Assembly: GCF_900218065.1 (NCBI RefSeq)
Contig: NZ_OBMU01000005.1
Coordinates: 1-64,000, forward strand
Origin: Novosphingobium sp. Chol11
Lineage (GTDB): Bacteria > Pseudomonadota > Alphaproteobacteria > Sphingomonadales > Sphingomonadaceae
Reading direction: 5' to 3'
Length of the DNA stretch: 64,000 bases
Of the stretch, positions 17,620 to 26,843 are shown in pieces (the first letter of the stretch is position 1; each line of letters opens with the position of its first letter). The notes below the pieces were generated by a model. That model saw only the letters and a list, made by a program, of their open reading frames with translations, searched no databases and was not told the DNA's origin. The position numbers and the translations under genes were made by a program.

Positions 17620-20600
17620 TCAGGCCAAGTTGTTCACGAAGGTCTGACCGTGGTCGTCCCCTTCATGCTCCTCATTGTAGTGCTCGGGTTTCTCGATCAC
17701 TTTCTGCCCGAACCGGGCATAGAGTGTCGGCAGCACGAACAGCGTAAGAAGCGTCGCCGAGATCAGACCGCCGATGACGACCGTCGCCAAAGGCTTTTGA
17801 ACCTCTGCGCCGGCGCCTTCGCCCAGCGCCATCGGCACGAAGCCGAGGCTGGCGACTAGCGCGGTCATGATGACGGGTCGCAGACGCTGCATCGCGCCAA
17901 CATGCGCGGCTTCCTCGCGGCTCATCCCTGATCGGATCAGATCTTGGATCGAGCTGACCATGACGAGGCCGTTGAGGACCGCGATGCCCGAGAGGGCGAT
18001 GAAGCCCACTGCCGCCGAGATCGAGAAGTCCATGCCCCGCAGGAACAGCAACAGGACGCCGCCCACCAGCGCGAAAGGCACGCCGGTGAACACGATCGCG
18101 GCGTCGCGGACCGATCCCAACGCCCCGTAGAGGAGCAGCAGGATCAAAATGAAGCAAGCCGGAATGACCAGCTTCAGCCGTTCGCTTGCCGATTGGAGGT
18201 TCTCGAACTGGCCGCCCCATTCGAGATAGGTGCCGGCAGGCAGCCGGAGTTGGCTGCCGATCGCCGCCTGCGCATCCGCCACGACGGATCCGACGTCGCG
18301 GCCACGCACGTTGGCTTGCACCACCACGCGCCGCTTGCCGTTCTCGCGGCTGATCTGGTTCGGACCATCGACCACCTTGATCTCGGCGACGCTGGACAGC
18401 GGTACATAGCCGCCGCCTGCCACCGGCACCTGCACCTGTTGGAGCAGGCCGATGTCGGCACGCTGCGCCTCCGACAGGCGGATCACCACGGGGAAGCGAC
18501 GGTCGCCCTCGAAGATCTGGCCCGATGTTCGCCCGCCGATCGTCGCAGTCACGGTGTCCTGCACATCCTGAGCCGTAACGCCCAACCGCGCCATCGCGTC
18601 GCGGTTGACGCGAATGTCGAGCATGGGAAGACCGGTCGTCTGCTCCACCTTCACGTCCGCTGCGCCTTGCGTTCTGCGCAGCACCGCCGCGATTTGCTCG
18701 GCCGTCCGGTTCATCTGGTTGAAGTCGTCCCCGAACACCTTCACCGCGATGTCGCCGCGCACGCCGGCGATCAGCTCGTTGAAGCGCATCTGGATGGGCT
18801 GGGTGATCTCGTAGGCATTTCCCGGAATCTTCGCGAGATTACCCTCGATCCGGCTGACCAGCTCCTCCTTGGGAAGCTCAGGATCCGGCCAATCCTTGCG
18901 CGGCTTCAGGATGACGAACATGTCGGTCGCGTTCGGCGGCATCGGGTCGGCCGCCAGCTCGGCGGTGCCCGTCTTGGAATAGACGAATTGCACCTCCGGC
19001 TGCTTCGACATCATCCGCTCGATCGGCACCTGCATCGCCTGGCTCTGCTGGACCGACGTTGCCGGAATGCGGAGCGACTGGATCAGCAAATCGCCTTCGT
19101 CGAGCTGCGGCAGGAACACCGAGCCGAGCGTAGTGAAAGCAAGCGCCGCCACCACAAGGCTTCCCACACCCGCACCGATCGTCAGCGTCGGGCGCTTCAT
19201 GGCCCGGTCGAGACCGGGTTCGTAGCGCTTCTTCAGCCACGTGATGATGCGGCCGTCCTTCTCCTCGACCTTCTTCGACAGCCAGATCGCAATCATCGCC
19301 GGCACGAAGGTGAGAGAGAGGATGAAGGCGAAGGCGAGCGCGATGATGACGGTCAGCGCCATCGGTCCGAACGTTTTACCCTCCACGCCGGTCAGCGTGA
19401 GCAGCGGTACGTAGACGAGGATGATGATTGCCTGCCCGTACACAGAGGGACGGATCATCTCACGCGCAGCGGCTGCCACGGTCGCGAGCCGTTCCTTGAC
19501 GCTGAGCAATCGGCCTTCATGATGCTGTTGCTCGGCAAGCCGGCGCAGCGCGTTTTCGACAATGATGACGGCGCCGTCGACGATCAGACCGAAGTCCAAA
19601 GCCCCAAGGCTCATCAGATTGGCCGAGACCCCAGCGCGCAGCATACCAAAGCCTGTCAGCATCATGGTGATCGGGATGACCAACGCCGCGATCAGGGCCG
19701 CACGGAAGTTGCCGAGCAGCAGGAAGAGCACGACGATGACCAGCACCGCGCCTTCGGACAGGTTTTTCGCGACCGTCTTGATCGTCGAATTGACCAGCTC
19801 GGTGCGGTTCAGCACCGGCTGAATTACGACGTCAGGAGGCAGCGAAGCGTTGATCGTCTTCAGTTTCTCAGCGACCGCGGTCGACACGATGCGGCTGTTC
19901 TCGCCGATCCGCATGATCGCCGTGCCGACGACGACTTCGGTACCGTTCTCCGATGCCGAACCCATGCGGATCGCCTGACCCGTCTTCACAGTCGCAACTT
20001 GTTCGACCGTGATCGGCACGCCGTTACGTGTCGCGATCACGGTCCTGGCCAACTCGCTGGCATTGCGAACGAGCGCATCCGAGCGAACAGCCAGACCTTC
20101 GCCATTGCGATTGACGAAGCCACCGCCGACGCTGGTGTTATTGCGCTCCAGCGCATTTCCCAGGTCCGTCAGCGTGATGCCGAGCGAGGCCAGCTTCTGC
20201 ACGTCGGGCACGACGAGGAACTGCTTGGCGTAACCGCCAATCGAGTCGACACCGGCGAGGCCCGGTGTGGTCTTCAGAAGCGGCGTCACGATCCAGTCCT
20301 GCGCGGTGCGCAGGTAGGTCGCCTTGTCCTCTTCGGTCGTCAGTCGCTCGCCCTCTGGCGTGATGTAGCTGCCATCGGGCTGTTGGCCCGGTTCACCGGG
20401 CTTGTGCTTGTCGTCCTCGCGATGATCGAGACGAACGGTGTACATGTACACCTCGCCCAGGCCTGTCGCGATCGGACCCATTTCAGGGTTCACGCCGTCG
20501 GGCAGATTCTCTTGCACGCCCCGCAGACGCTCGCCCACCTGCTGGCGGGCGAAATAGATGTCCGTCGCGTCCGAAAAGACCGCCGTGATCTGCGCGAAGC

Positions 20601-20865
20601 CGTTGCGGCTCAACGAGCGCGTATATTCCAGGCCGGGGGTGCCGGCGAGCGCGGTTTCGATTGGAAACGACACCTGCTTCTCGACCAGCTCGGGCGAGAG
20701 GGCAGGCGCGCGGACGTTGATCTGGACCTGATTGTTGGTGATGTCCGGCACCGCGTCGATCGGTAGCCGGTAGAGGGAAAAGGCGCCGATGGCGGCGACG
20801 ATGACGGTGAGGAGCAGGACTAGCCAGCGCTTCTCGACCGCCCAGGTTACGATACGGGCGATCAT
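17620..20865 (-). CDS. czcA: CzcA-type divalent metal RND efflux pump
   Basis: A 1081-aa inner-membrane RND exporter. The N-terminus VEKRWLVLLLTVIVAAIGAF is followed by PIDAVPDITNNQVQ. TM4 reads DFGLIVDGAVIIVEN with the acidic triad typical of divalent (Zn/Co/Cd) HME pumps, unlike the CusA-type pump at 2188. A loop of about 30 residues rich in Asp/Lys/Gly (DHREDDKHKPGEPGQQ) near residue 165 is longer than in many relatives. The C-terminus is His/Glu-rich (HYNEEHEGDDHGQ), possibly metal-sensing. It starts three bases after the czcB stop. Confidence 0.95.
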   Translation of the reverse strand: MIARIVTWAVEKRWLVLLLTVIVAAIGAFSLYRLPIDAVPDITNNQVQINVRAPALSPELVEKQVSFPIETALAGTPGLEYTRSLSRNGFAQITAVFSDATDIYFARQQVGERLRGVQENLPDGVNPEMGPIATGLGEVYMYTVRLDHREDDKHKPGEPGQQPDGSYITPEGERLTTEEDKATYLRTAQDWIVTPLLKTTPGLAGVDSIGGYAKQFLVVPDVQKLASLGITLTDLGNALERNNTSVGGGFVNRNGEGLAVRSDALVRNASELARTVIATRNGVPITVEQVATVKTGQAIRMGSASENGTEVVVGTAIMRIGENSRIVSTAVAEKLKTINASLPPDVVIQPVLNRTELVNSTIKTVAKNLSEGAVLVIVVLFLLLGNFRAALIAALVIPITMMLTGFGMLRAGVSANLMSLGALDFGLIVDGAVIIVENALRRLAEQQHHEGRLLSVKERLATVAAAAREMIRPSVYGQAIIILVYVPLLTLTGVEGKTFGPMALTVIIALAFAFILSLTFVPAMIAIWLSKKVEEKDGRIITWLKKRYEPGLDRAMKRPTLTIGAGVGSLVVAALAFTTLGSVFLPQLDEGDLLIQSLRIPATSVQQSQAMQVPIERMMSKQPEVQFVYSKTGTAELAADPMPPNATDMFVILKPRKDWPDPELPKEELVSRIEGNLAKIPGNAYEITQPIQMRFNELIAGVRGDIAVKVFGDDFNQMNRTAEQIAAVLRRTQGAADVKVEQTTGLPMLDIRVNRDAMARLGVTAQDVQDTVTATIGGRTSGQIFEGDRRFPVVIRLSEAQRADIGLLQQVQVPVAGGGYVPLSSVAEIKVVDGPNQISRENGKRRVVVQANVRGRDVGSVVADAQAAIGSQLRLPAGTYLEWGGQFENLQSASERLKLVIPACFILILLLLYGALGSVRDAAIVFTGVPFALVGGVLLLFLRGMDFSISAAVGFIALSGIAVLNGLVMVSSIQDLIRSGMSREEAAHVGAMQRLRPVIMTALVASLGFVPMALGEGAGAEVQKPLATVVIGGLISATLLTLFVLPTLYARFGQKVIEKPEHYNEEHEGDDHGQTFVNNLA

Positions 20866-20868
20866 GGC

Positions 20869-22047
20869 TTAATCCTCGTGGCTCGCTTCGCCCTTGCCGA
20901 TCTCGGCCTTGAGCGTGAAACTTCCGGTGGTGGCGATCTGTTCGTTGCCGGTCAGGCCCGACCGGACGATCACCGTGTCGCCCGACGCATCGCCGAGCTG
21001 GACCGGGGTCGCCTTGAAGCCGGTGGGCGTGCGCACGAACACGACCGACTTGCCCTCGAAACTCTGGACCGCCGTCGTCGGCACGCGGACCGCCCCGCTC
21101 CCGCCGCTGCCCGTGAGCTGCACGGCTGCCGTCACAGGCTCGCCGACCCGCCATTCGCCACCGCGATTGTCGAGGGTGGCGAGCGCAGGCACGAGCCGCG
21201 TCTGCGGATCAAGCGCCGGCGACACGAAGGTCACGCGGGCGGTCGCCTGACGGCCTGCCGCCTTCACCAGCACCGTATTGCCGGGACGCACCCGGCCCGC
21301 ATCCTCGGGCTTGAGATTAAGCGCGATCGACACCTGGCTCAGGTTGGCGATGCGATAGAGTTCGGCATCCGCCGCGACCGTTTGTCCCAGCGTCACGGGG
21401 CGCGCAATGATCTGGCCCGAGATCGGCGCGGCAATGCCGAGCCGGTTGAGCCCGCCGCCGCCGACACCCGCCGCCGAAACCATGCTCTGCGCCTGCGTCA
21501 GGGCGATCCGCGCCTCCGTCGCCGCTGTGCGGGCGGCGATCAGATCCTGTTCAGGGGAGACTCTCTGCGCGAACAGCCGCTGTTCGCGCGCGAGGTTCGA
21601 ATTAGCGAGCTGAAGCCGCGCCCGCGCCGCCTCGACCTCGCCCTTGATCTGCGCCGCCTCGCGGCTTTCGATGACCGCAATGGTCTGGCCGCGTCCGACC
21701 GATTGGCCGAGGTTACGGGTGAGCGCGACCACGCGTCCCGCAATTGCGGCCGAGACGACCTGCGTTCCCTGTGGGTCGCCCTCGATGATCGCGGGCAGCT
21801 CGATCGTCCCGGCCCCGCCGATGATCGGCCGTCCGACCTGGACGCCCGCTGTGGCGATCTGGTCGGCACCCAATGTGACGACGCCTTCACCGGCATGACC
21901 GCCTTCAGCACCGCCCTTTTCCGTGCCCGCTGCCGTCTCATTGGCAGCTGCGCCTTCGGCAGTTGCCTCGTTTCCGCCATCCTTGCCGCCGCAGGCAGCC
22001 AAGAGCAGGGCGAGCGACGCCGCGCCCGCGAGATAAAAGCTCTTCAT
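20869..22047 (-). CDS. czcB: RND periplasmic adaptor lipoprotein
   Basis: A 392-aa membrane-fusion protein. The leader ends LLLAACGGKDGG, a clear lipobox, followed by a Glu/Ala/Gly linker containing a single His. LNRLGIAAPISGQIIARPV is the lipoyl/barrel-sandwich region and the coiled-coil hairpin runs ARARLQLANSNLAREQRL. The ATG at 22047 shares its A with the czcC stop (TGATG), a tight coupling; a GTG one codon earlier is possible. It connects CzcA to CzcC. Confidence 0.93.
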   Translation of the reverse strand: MKSFYLAGAASLALLLAACGGKDGGNEATAEGAAANETAAGTEKGGAEGGHAGEGVVTLGADQIATAGVQVGRPIIGGAGTIELPAIIEGDPQGTQVVSAAIAGRVVALTRNLGQSVGRGQTIAVIESREAAQIKGEVEAARARLQLANSNLAREQRLFAQRVSPEQDLIAARTAATEARIALTQAQSMVSAAGVGGGGLNRLGIAAPISGQIIARPVTLGQTVAADAELYRIANLSQVSIALNLKPEDAGRVRPGNTVLVKAAGRQATARVTFVSPALDPQTRLVPALATLDNRGGEWRVGEPVTAAVQLTGSGGSGAVRVPTTAVQSFEGKSVVFVRTPTGFKATPVQLGDASGDTVIVRSGLTGNEQIATTGSFTLKAEIGKGEASHED

Positions 22048-23324
22048 CACTGATTCCCCCCATTGGGCGCACGAGCGGTCAGTCGCTCCACTTGCGCGCG
22101 GGCATTCTGGTAATTGGCAAGCGCGTCGATCGCGGCGACCCGCGTTTCGGCGAGCGTGCGTTCAGCATCGAGCAATTCGAGCTGGCCGAACTTGCCCTCG
22201 CGATAGCCGATCCGCGCGATGCGGGCGGCCTCCTGTGCAGCCGCCAGCGCCGGCCCCGACGCCGCACGAGCCGTCGTTGCGGCATTGGCCGCCTGCGCCT
22301 GCGCGTCCGTGATCGCCTGTTCGATGTCGAGCGCGGTCACGCGGCGCTGCGCATCCGCCTGGGTCCGCTGCGCGGTCGCCTGCGCAATCGCGGCGCGACC
22401 ATTGTTGAACACCGGGATCGGGATCGACACGCTGAACACCGCCGCCATGTCGTTGGTCGCTTCCAGGCGGCGGATCGACGGCCCGACGTTCAGGTCAGGC
22501 ACGCGATTGGCGCGCGCGAGCCGCACGCCGGCTTCGGCAATGGAGAAATCCGCGTTGGCTGCCGCCAGCGCGAGTGTGCCGGTCGTGTTGACCGGTGCCA
22601 ACGGCCCATAGACGTTCACATCGGGAAGGCGATCGAGCAGCGTGTCATCGAGCAGGCCGTCGATCGGCCGTCCGATCCGACGCGCCAGATTGGCGCGGGC
22701 CGCCTCGGCCAAGCGAAGCTGCCGCTCCACATTGGCGTCGGCATTGATACGCGCGACATCCGCGCGCTGTTGCTCGAGTGGCGATGCCCGCCCTGCCTGC
22801 ACGCGAACGCTCGCGGCCCGCAGCGCATCGCTGGCGATCCGGGCCTGATCGCGGGCTGTCATTACCCGGCGATCGGCCGCGACCGCTTCGGCATAGAGCT
22901 GCGTTACCTGAAGCCGGACATCCGCCGCGATGATCGCGGCCTGGATCTCGGCCCGGGACAATTGCGCATTGGCGACCGCGACGCGGGCGCCGCGCTTGCC
23001 GCCTAGCTCGATCGGGATCGCAAAGCCGACCGTGGTTTCCGCGCTGCGGACCCCCCGATACGGCCCGGAGCCGATGACATTCTCGACTTGGCCTTGAACC
23101 ACCGGATTGGGCCGCAAGCCGGCGACTGTGCGACCTGCACGGGCCGCGTCGATTCCAGCTGTCGCCGCTTCCGCAGCAGGGGCCGAACCGCCCGCTGCAC
23201 TGACCGCTTGGTCAAGCGTGTAGACCGGCGCATCCTGCGCAACAGGCGCGGACGGTCCGACCTGCGCCTGCGCCATCGTGGCGCAAGACGCTGCGGCCAG
23301 CATGGCCGCGAGGATACGATTCAT
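22047..23324 (-). CDS. czcC: TolC-family outer-membrane protein of the Czc pump
   Basis: A 425-aa outer-membrane channel with an N-terminal signal (MNRILAAMLAAASCATMAQA). It contains two OEP repeats: an ARAGRTVAGLRPNPVVQGQV strand and the NVGPSIRR/AVFSVSIPIPVFNNGRA region, each followed by long Ala-rich coiled helices. AGGAGTCCTATTTTC precedes the ATG. It is the first pump gene of the leftward operon, 60 bp after the small His-rich gene. Confidence 0.92.
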   Translation of the reverse strand: MNRILAAMLAAASCATMAQAQVGPSAPVAQDAPVYTLDQAVSAAGGSAPAAEAATAGIDAARAGRTVAGLRPNPVVQGQVENVIGSGPYRGVRSAETTVGFAIPIELGGKRGARVAVANAQLSRAEIQAAIIAADVRLQVTQLYAEAVAADRRVMTARDQARIASDALRAASVRVQAGRASPLEQQRADVARINADANVERQLRLAEAARANLARRIGRPIDGLLDDTLLDRLPDVNVYGPLAPVNTTGTLALAAANADFSIAEAGVRLARANRVPDLNVGPSIRRLEATNDMAAVFSVSIPIPVFNNGRAAIAQATAQRTQADAQRRVTALDIEQAITDAQAQAANAATTARAASGPALAAAQEAARIARIGYREGKFGQLELLDAERTLAETRVAAIDALANYQNARAQVERLTARAPNGGNQ

Positions 23325-23384
23325 GAAAATAGGACTCCTGACGATGATCGACAGGGGCGCGCCAACGCACGCCCAAATCGGACG

Positions 23385-23714
23385 TCAGGCTTGGGGGGGC
23401 CTCAAATGGACCATGCCGGTGCGGCCGTCGAGCGACGCAGAGGCGGAGATTGTCGGCTTGGGCACTGTGAGGACGGGGGTATATTCCATCGTCGTGCGCG
23501 CAGGCGCGCCGACGTCGTGTCCGTGACAATAATTGTGATGATGCGGGACATTCTTGTCCGAGTCCGATGGCACCTGATCGATGTCACCGGCGGTATGGAC
23601 CGTGAACTCAACGCCCGCGATGCTTCCCCCCGCCAGATCGGCGGCATGGGCCATGCCGGAGAAGCTGGTCAGGACCAGCATCAGGCATGTCAGGAAAGGC
23701 AAAAAGGCTCGCAC
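23385..23714 (-). CDS. small secreted His-rich protein
   Basis: A 109-aa protein with a cleavable-looking signal (FLTCLMLVLTSFSGMAHA) and a cluster HHHNYCHGHD around residue 60, suggesting a periplasmic metal-binding protein. It starts with GTG after a GAGG sequence. It heads the operon leading into czcC, so a role as metal buffer or sensor for the Czc system is plausible, but I do not recognise a named family. Confidence 0.65.
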   Translation of the reverse strand: MRAFLPFLTCLMLVLTSFSGMAHAADLAGGSIAGVEFTVHTAGDIDQVPSDSDKNVPHHHNYCHGHDVGAPARTTMEYTPVLTVPKPTISASASLDGRTGMVHLRPPQA

Positions 23715-23754
23715 TAGCTTGCCTCTATCACGGAAGGGTTTTCATGTCATTGCA

Positions 23755-25722
23755 CTAATTCGAACCAAGGGTCACTGAGCCGGAACCCGAGCGGGATCGG
23801 TCGCGCCCGTTCCAGGCGAACCCGACCGCAATGGCGACCGCCATCAGGAGTTGCGCCAGCACCGATTGCCAAGTGGGAAACACGCCGAGCATCGACAGCC
23901 GTGGCACGTCCGCGAGCGGTGCGATGTTGATAAGGCCGGCTTCCTGGAGCGCGGCGACGCCTTTACCCGCCAGCACGACGGTCAGGACCGCCATGAGCCA
24001 GGAGCTATAGCGGAAGAACTGCGCGATCGGCAGCTTGCGACTGTAGCGAAGCATGGCCCAAGCGATCAGGCTGAGCAGTCCAATCGCCGACCCGGCCCCC
24101 GCGAGAAGCATCCCGTTGTCACCTTGCGCCGAAAGCGCGGCATAGAACAGGATCGTCTCGAAGACCTCGCGATAAACTACGACGAACGCCAGCCCGAACA
24201 GGAACCAGCCCGACCCGCCCGAGAGCGCCCGCGACATCTTCTCGCGAATATAGCGCTGCCACTGATCGGCCTGCGCCTTGCCGTGCATCCAAATCCCGAC
24301 CGAGAGCAGCACGACCGCGGCGAACAGCGAGCCAAACCCTTCCGTCAGCTCCCGGCTCGCACCGCTGATCCCGATCGCATAGGTGGCGACCGCCCAGGTG
24401 ATCCCGCCCGCGATGATCGCGCTGACCCAGCCGCCATGCACGTACCGCAGCGCCTCGCCGCGCTCGGCTTTACGCAGGAACGCGATCATGGCGACAACGA
24501 TGAGCAGGGCTTCGAGCCCTTCACGCAGCAGGATCGTGAACGCGCCCAGGAACGTGGACGCTTCGGTGGCGGCATCAGGCGCGAGCGCCGCTTCCGCATC
24601 GTCGAAAAGGCCGCCCAGTACTGCGACCTTCTCCGCGAGATCATCGGGCGACGCGCCCCGGTCGATCGAGGCGCGGAACTCCCCCATCGCGCCCTCGATT
24701 CGACCCATCAGCGTCGCGTCGCGCGCGGTGAGTGTTGGCTCGATCGGCTCGAACCCATCGAGATAGGCCGACAGCGCCAGCTCTTTCGCCATGCGCGCAT
24801 CGCCGCGCCGCGCAGCCGCCACGCTTTCGGCGAGTTTGGCGCGGGCGACCGCGAGCGAGCCGGGAGCCTGTTGTATCACCTGTTCGGGATGACGACGCAG
24901 GAACGCGAGCACTGGGTCAGCCTTGGCGTCGCCGATCGCCGCGCCGAGCGCGGCCGGGGTGAGCGCGACCAGGGTTTTCAGGTCCGGAATGCGCCGGCGA
25001 AGGGTCGGGTCGGATTTCCAAAGCCGCTCGCCTTCGCGCGCCTGCGCATCCGTGAAGGCGAAGCTCCCGGCTCGGAATGCTAACGCCCAGCGCTGATCGT
25101 TGGGCAGATCGGCGAAGCTCTGCATCGCGGTCCCGTCGATGCCTTGCGTCACCACCTGATAGAGCGCGAACACGCTGCGCTGGCGCGCGCGCTCGGCATC
25201 GGTGAAAGCAATCGGGGGCGTAGCGAGCTTGGCGGCGTCAGGGCCACGGCCGTTGCCCGTCATCCCGTGGCAGGACGCGCAGGATTGTCGGAACAGTGCA
25301 TCGCTGGAGACGAGGTTCGGAGCCTTATCGGGCGCGAGCGGCACCGGGTAGGCGCGCAACAGATCGGCCGCGAGCCCGTGCGCCAATGTTGCCACCTGTT
25401 CAGTCGGTCCCTTTTCCGCGATCACCGCCTGGAGGTTGGCAGCCCGCTGGATGAGGGCTTGACGCTCCGGCTTCGCCGGCAGGCCCTGAAGCCGTGTCGA
25501 GACCGACGCGGCGAACTCCGTCATCTCGGCATATTCCGACGTGCTCTTGATCCGACCGTTGGCGACCGCGCCGCCATAATCGACGGCCATATAGTCGAGC
25601 AGCCGCCATGCGGTTTGCACGTCGCCGGGTTCGGCGATTGCCGCAGCAGGGATCAGCAGCCCCGCGAGCGCGGAGAGCAGCCGCAACGAGAGCATTGCCC
25701 GGATCAACGCGAGCAGACGCAC
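23755..25722 (-). CDS. FTR1-family iron permease fused to a c-type cytochrome domain
   Basis: A 655-aa fusion protein. A signal peptide (about 1-30) and an Ala-rich helical segment are followed by a cytochrome c domain with CASCH at 148-152 and a likely Met ligand near 200 (TAMQSF). The C-terminal half is an FTR1/EfeU-like permease with two REGLE-type sites, REGLE at 400-404 and REVFE at 518-522. In FTR1 systems iron is oxidised during uptake, and a heme domain could pass electrons. The GTG start overlaps the CDF stop (TAGTG); ATG at 25695 is an alternative. It is cotranscribed with the CDF gene. Confidence 0.9.
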   Translation of the reverse strand: MRLLALIRAMLSLRLLSALAGLLIPAAAIAEPGDVQTAWRLLDYMAVDYGGAVANGRIKSTSEYAEMTEFAASVSTRLQGLPAKPERQALIQRAANLQAVIAEKGPTEQVATLAHGLAADLLRAYPVPLAPDKAPNLVSSDALFRQSCASCHGMTGNGRGPDAAKLATPPIAFTDAERARQRSVFALYQVVTQGIDGTAMQSFADLPNDQRWALAFRAGSFAFTDAQAREGERLWKSDPTLRRRIPDLKTLVALTPAALGAAIGDAKADPVLAFLRRHPEQVIQQAPGSLAVARAKLAESVAAARRGDARMAKELALSAYLDGFEPIEPTLTARDATLMGRIEGAMGEFRASIDRGASPDDLAEKVAVLGGLFDDAEAALAPDAATEASTFLGAFTILLREGLEALLIVVAMIAFLRKAERGEALRYVHGGWVSAIIAGGITWAVATYAIGISGASRELTEGFGSLFAAVVLLSVGIWMHGKAQADQWQRYIREKMSRALSGGSGWFLFGLAFVVVYREVFETILFYAALSAQGDNGMLLAGAGSAIGLLSLIAWAMLRYSRKLPIAQFFRYSSWLMAVLTVVLAGKGVAALQEAGLINIAPLADVPRLSMLGVFPTWQSVLAQLLMAVAIAVGFAWNGRDRSRSGSGSVTLGSN

Positions 25723-26348
25723 TACCGCTCTCCCAATTCGCGCCGAGCGCCAGTGACGATTTCATAAGCGGAGTGGAGGAACAGGAGGGCGATGAGGCCG
25801 GCGACGGCGAGGTCCGGCCAGGCGCTTCCTGTCCACGCCACCAGACCGGCCGCGGCGATCACCGCCACGTTGGCGAGCGCGTCGTTGCGGCTGAACAGCC
25901 AGATCGCGCGAACATTGGCGTCCCCTTCCCGGAAACGCGCAAGCACCAAGGCGGACACGACATTGATCGCGAGCGCGACAACGCCGATTGTGCCCATCAG
26001 TTCGGCATCGGGCGCGGTTGCGTTCAGGGCGCGCCAAATCGCGAAACCGATTACGCCCACGCCAAGCGCACCGAGAAACAACCCCTGCGTCAGCGCGACC
26101 TTTGCCCTCGCCCGTGCGGACCAGGCAAGCGCGAGAAGACCGATAAGGCTGATCGACCCGTCCCCGAGAAAATCGAGGGAATCCGCTTTCAGCGCTTGGC
26201 TATCGGCGATGAACCCGCCGAACAGCTCGGCGACTCCGAAGCCGAGGTTGAGCACCACGACGGTCAGCAGCGCACGGCGATAGGCCGGATCGGTTTGCGC
26301 GCGCGCGGGCTCCCCGTGGCACCCGCAGCTTTCGGTAGAAGCATTCAT
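25722..26348 (-). CDS. CDF-family cation transporter under MerR control
   Basis: A 208-aa CDF-like membrane protein. ADSQALKADSLDFLGDGSIS carries the TM2 metal site and FSRNDALANVAVIAAAGL the TM5 site; the N-terminus has CGCHGE. No C-terminal cytoplasmic domain is present. The ATG at 26348 is preceded by AAGGAAGG. The open frame extends much further upstream, but that part crosses the promoter and merR start. Divergent from merR, and its stop overlaps the FTR1 fusion gene. Confidence 0.9.
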   Translation of the reverse strand: MNASTESCGCHGEPARAQTDPAYRRALLTVVVLNLGFGVAELFGGFIADSQALKADSLDFLGDGSISLIGLLALAWSARARAKVALTQGLFLGALGVGVIGFAIWRALNATAPDAELMGTIGVVALAINVVSALVLARFREGDANVRAIWLFSRNDALANVAVIAAAGLVAWTGSAWPDLAVAGLIALLFLHSAYEIVTGARRELGER

Positions 26349-26356
26349 GCGGCCTT

Positions 26357-26386
26357 CCTTACCACCTCCAGTCGCTGTAGAAGCAA
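26357..26386 (-). promoter_or_regulatory. MerR-type promoter/operator for the CDF-FTR1 operon
   Basis: Read leftward: -35 TTGCTT (26386-26381), a 19-bp spacer with the dyad CTACAG-CGA-CTGGAG, then TAAGGA as -10. Long 19-20 bp spacers with a dyad between the hexamers are the hallmark of MerR-activated promoters. The start codon at 26348 lies only about 8 bases beyond the -10, so the message may be nearly leaderless. Confidence 0.65.
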
Positions 26387-26423
26387 GCGAAATGTGCGAC
26401 ACGTTCGCATAAGCAAGGATGGC

Positions 26424-26843
26424 ATGATGAAGCCGGTGATGATTGGGCAGCTCGCCAGCGAGACCTCGACGAAGGTGACGACGATCCGCTTTTATGAGTC
26501 GATCGGGTTGCTCCGATCCGCCCCTCGCACGGCGTCGGGTCGCAGAACCTACGATGCCAGTGACATTGAGCGTTTGCACTTCATCCGCAACGGTCGCCGG
26601 CTTGGCTTCTCCGTCGACGAGATCCGTTCGTTGATGGGGCTGGCGCAGAACCCGGACCAGGATTGTGGTGCCGCCTCAGCTATCGCTGCTCAGCACCTCA
26701 AGGATGTGGAGGAGAGACTGGCGCAACTCGCGGTGTTGCGGGATGAGTTGGCAATGCTCAGCCAGAGCTGCACCAAGGCGCGCATGGCCGATTGTCGGAT
26801 CATGAAGGCGATCGGCAAAGGCCACCCTCAAGCCGATCAATAA
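26424..26843 (+). CDS. MerR-family metal-responsive regulator
   Basis: A 139-aa transcription regulator. The N-terminal winged helix reads IGQLASETSTKVTTIRFYESIGLL with RRTYDASDIERLHFIRNGRRLGFSVDEI. Metal ligands are likely Cys81, Cys116 and Cys124, the spacing of the ZntR/CadR/PbrR group (Zn, Cd or Pb). ATG at 26424 or 26427; the AAGGA at 26415 suits the second. It diverges from the CDF-FTR1 operon and overlaps the protease gene tail-to-tail by 7 bp. Confidence 0.93.
   Translation: MMKPVMIGQLASETSTKVTTIRFYESIGLLRSAPRTASGRRTYDASDIERLHFIRNGRRLGFSVDEIRSLMGLAQNPDQDCGAASAIAAQHLKDVEERLAQLAVLRDELAMLSQSCTKARMADCRIMKAIGKGHPQADQ

Noticed and set aside
17944..20766. A 940-codon open frame on the plus strand
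   Set aside because: It is antisense to czcA, with a low-complexity Arg/His/Asp composition and no recognisable motif.
25608..26423. Upstream open extension of the merR frame
   Set aside because: It is antisense to the CDF gene; the MerR family N-terminus begins at 26424-26427.
26349..26579. N-terminal extension of the CDF frame upstream of 26348
   Set aside because: It would cross the MerR promoter and the merR coding start, and has no CDF similarity.
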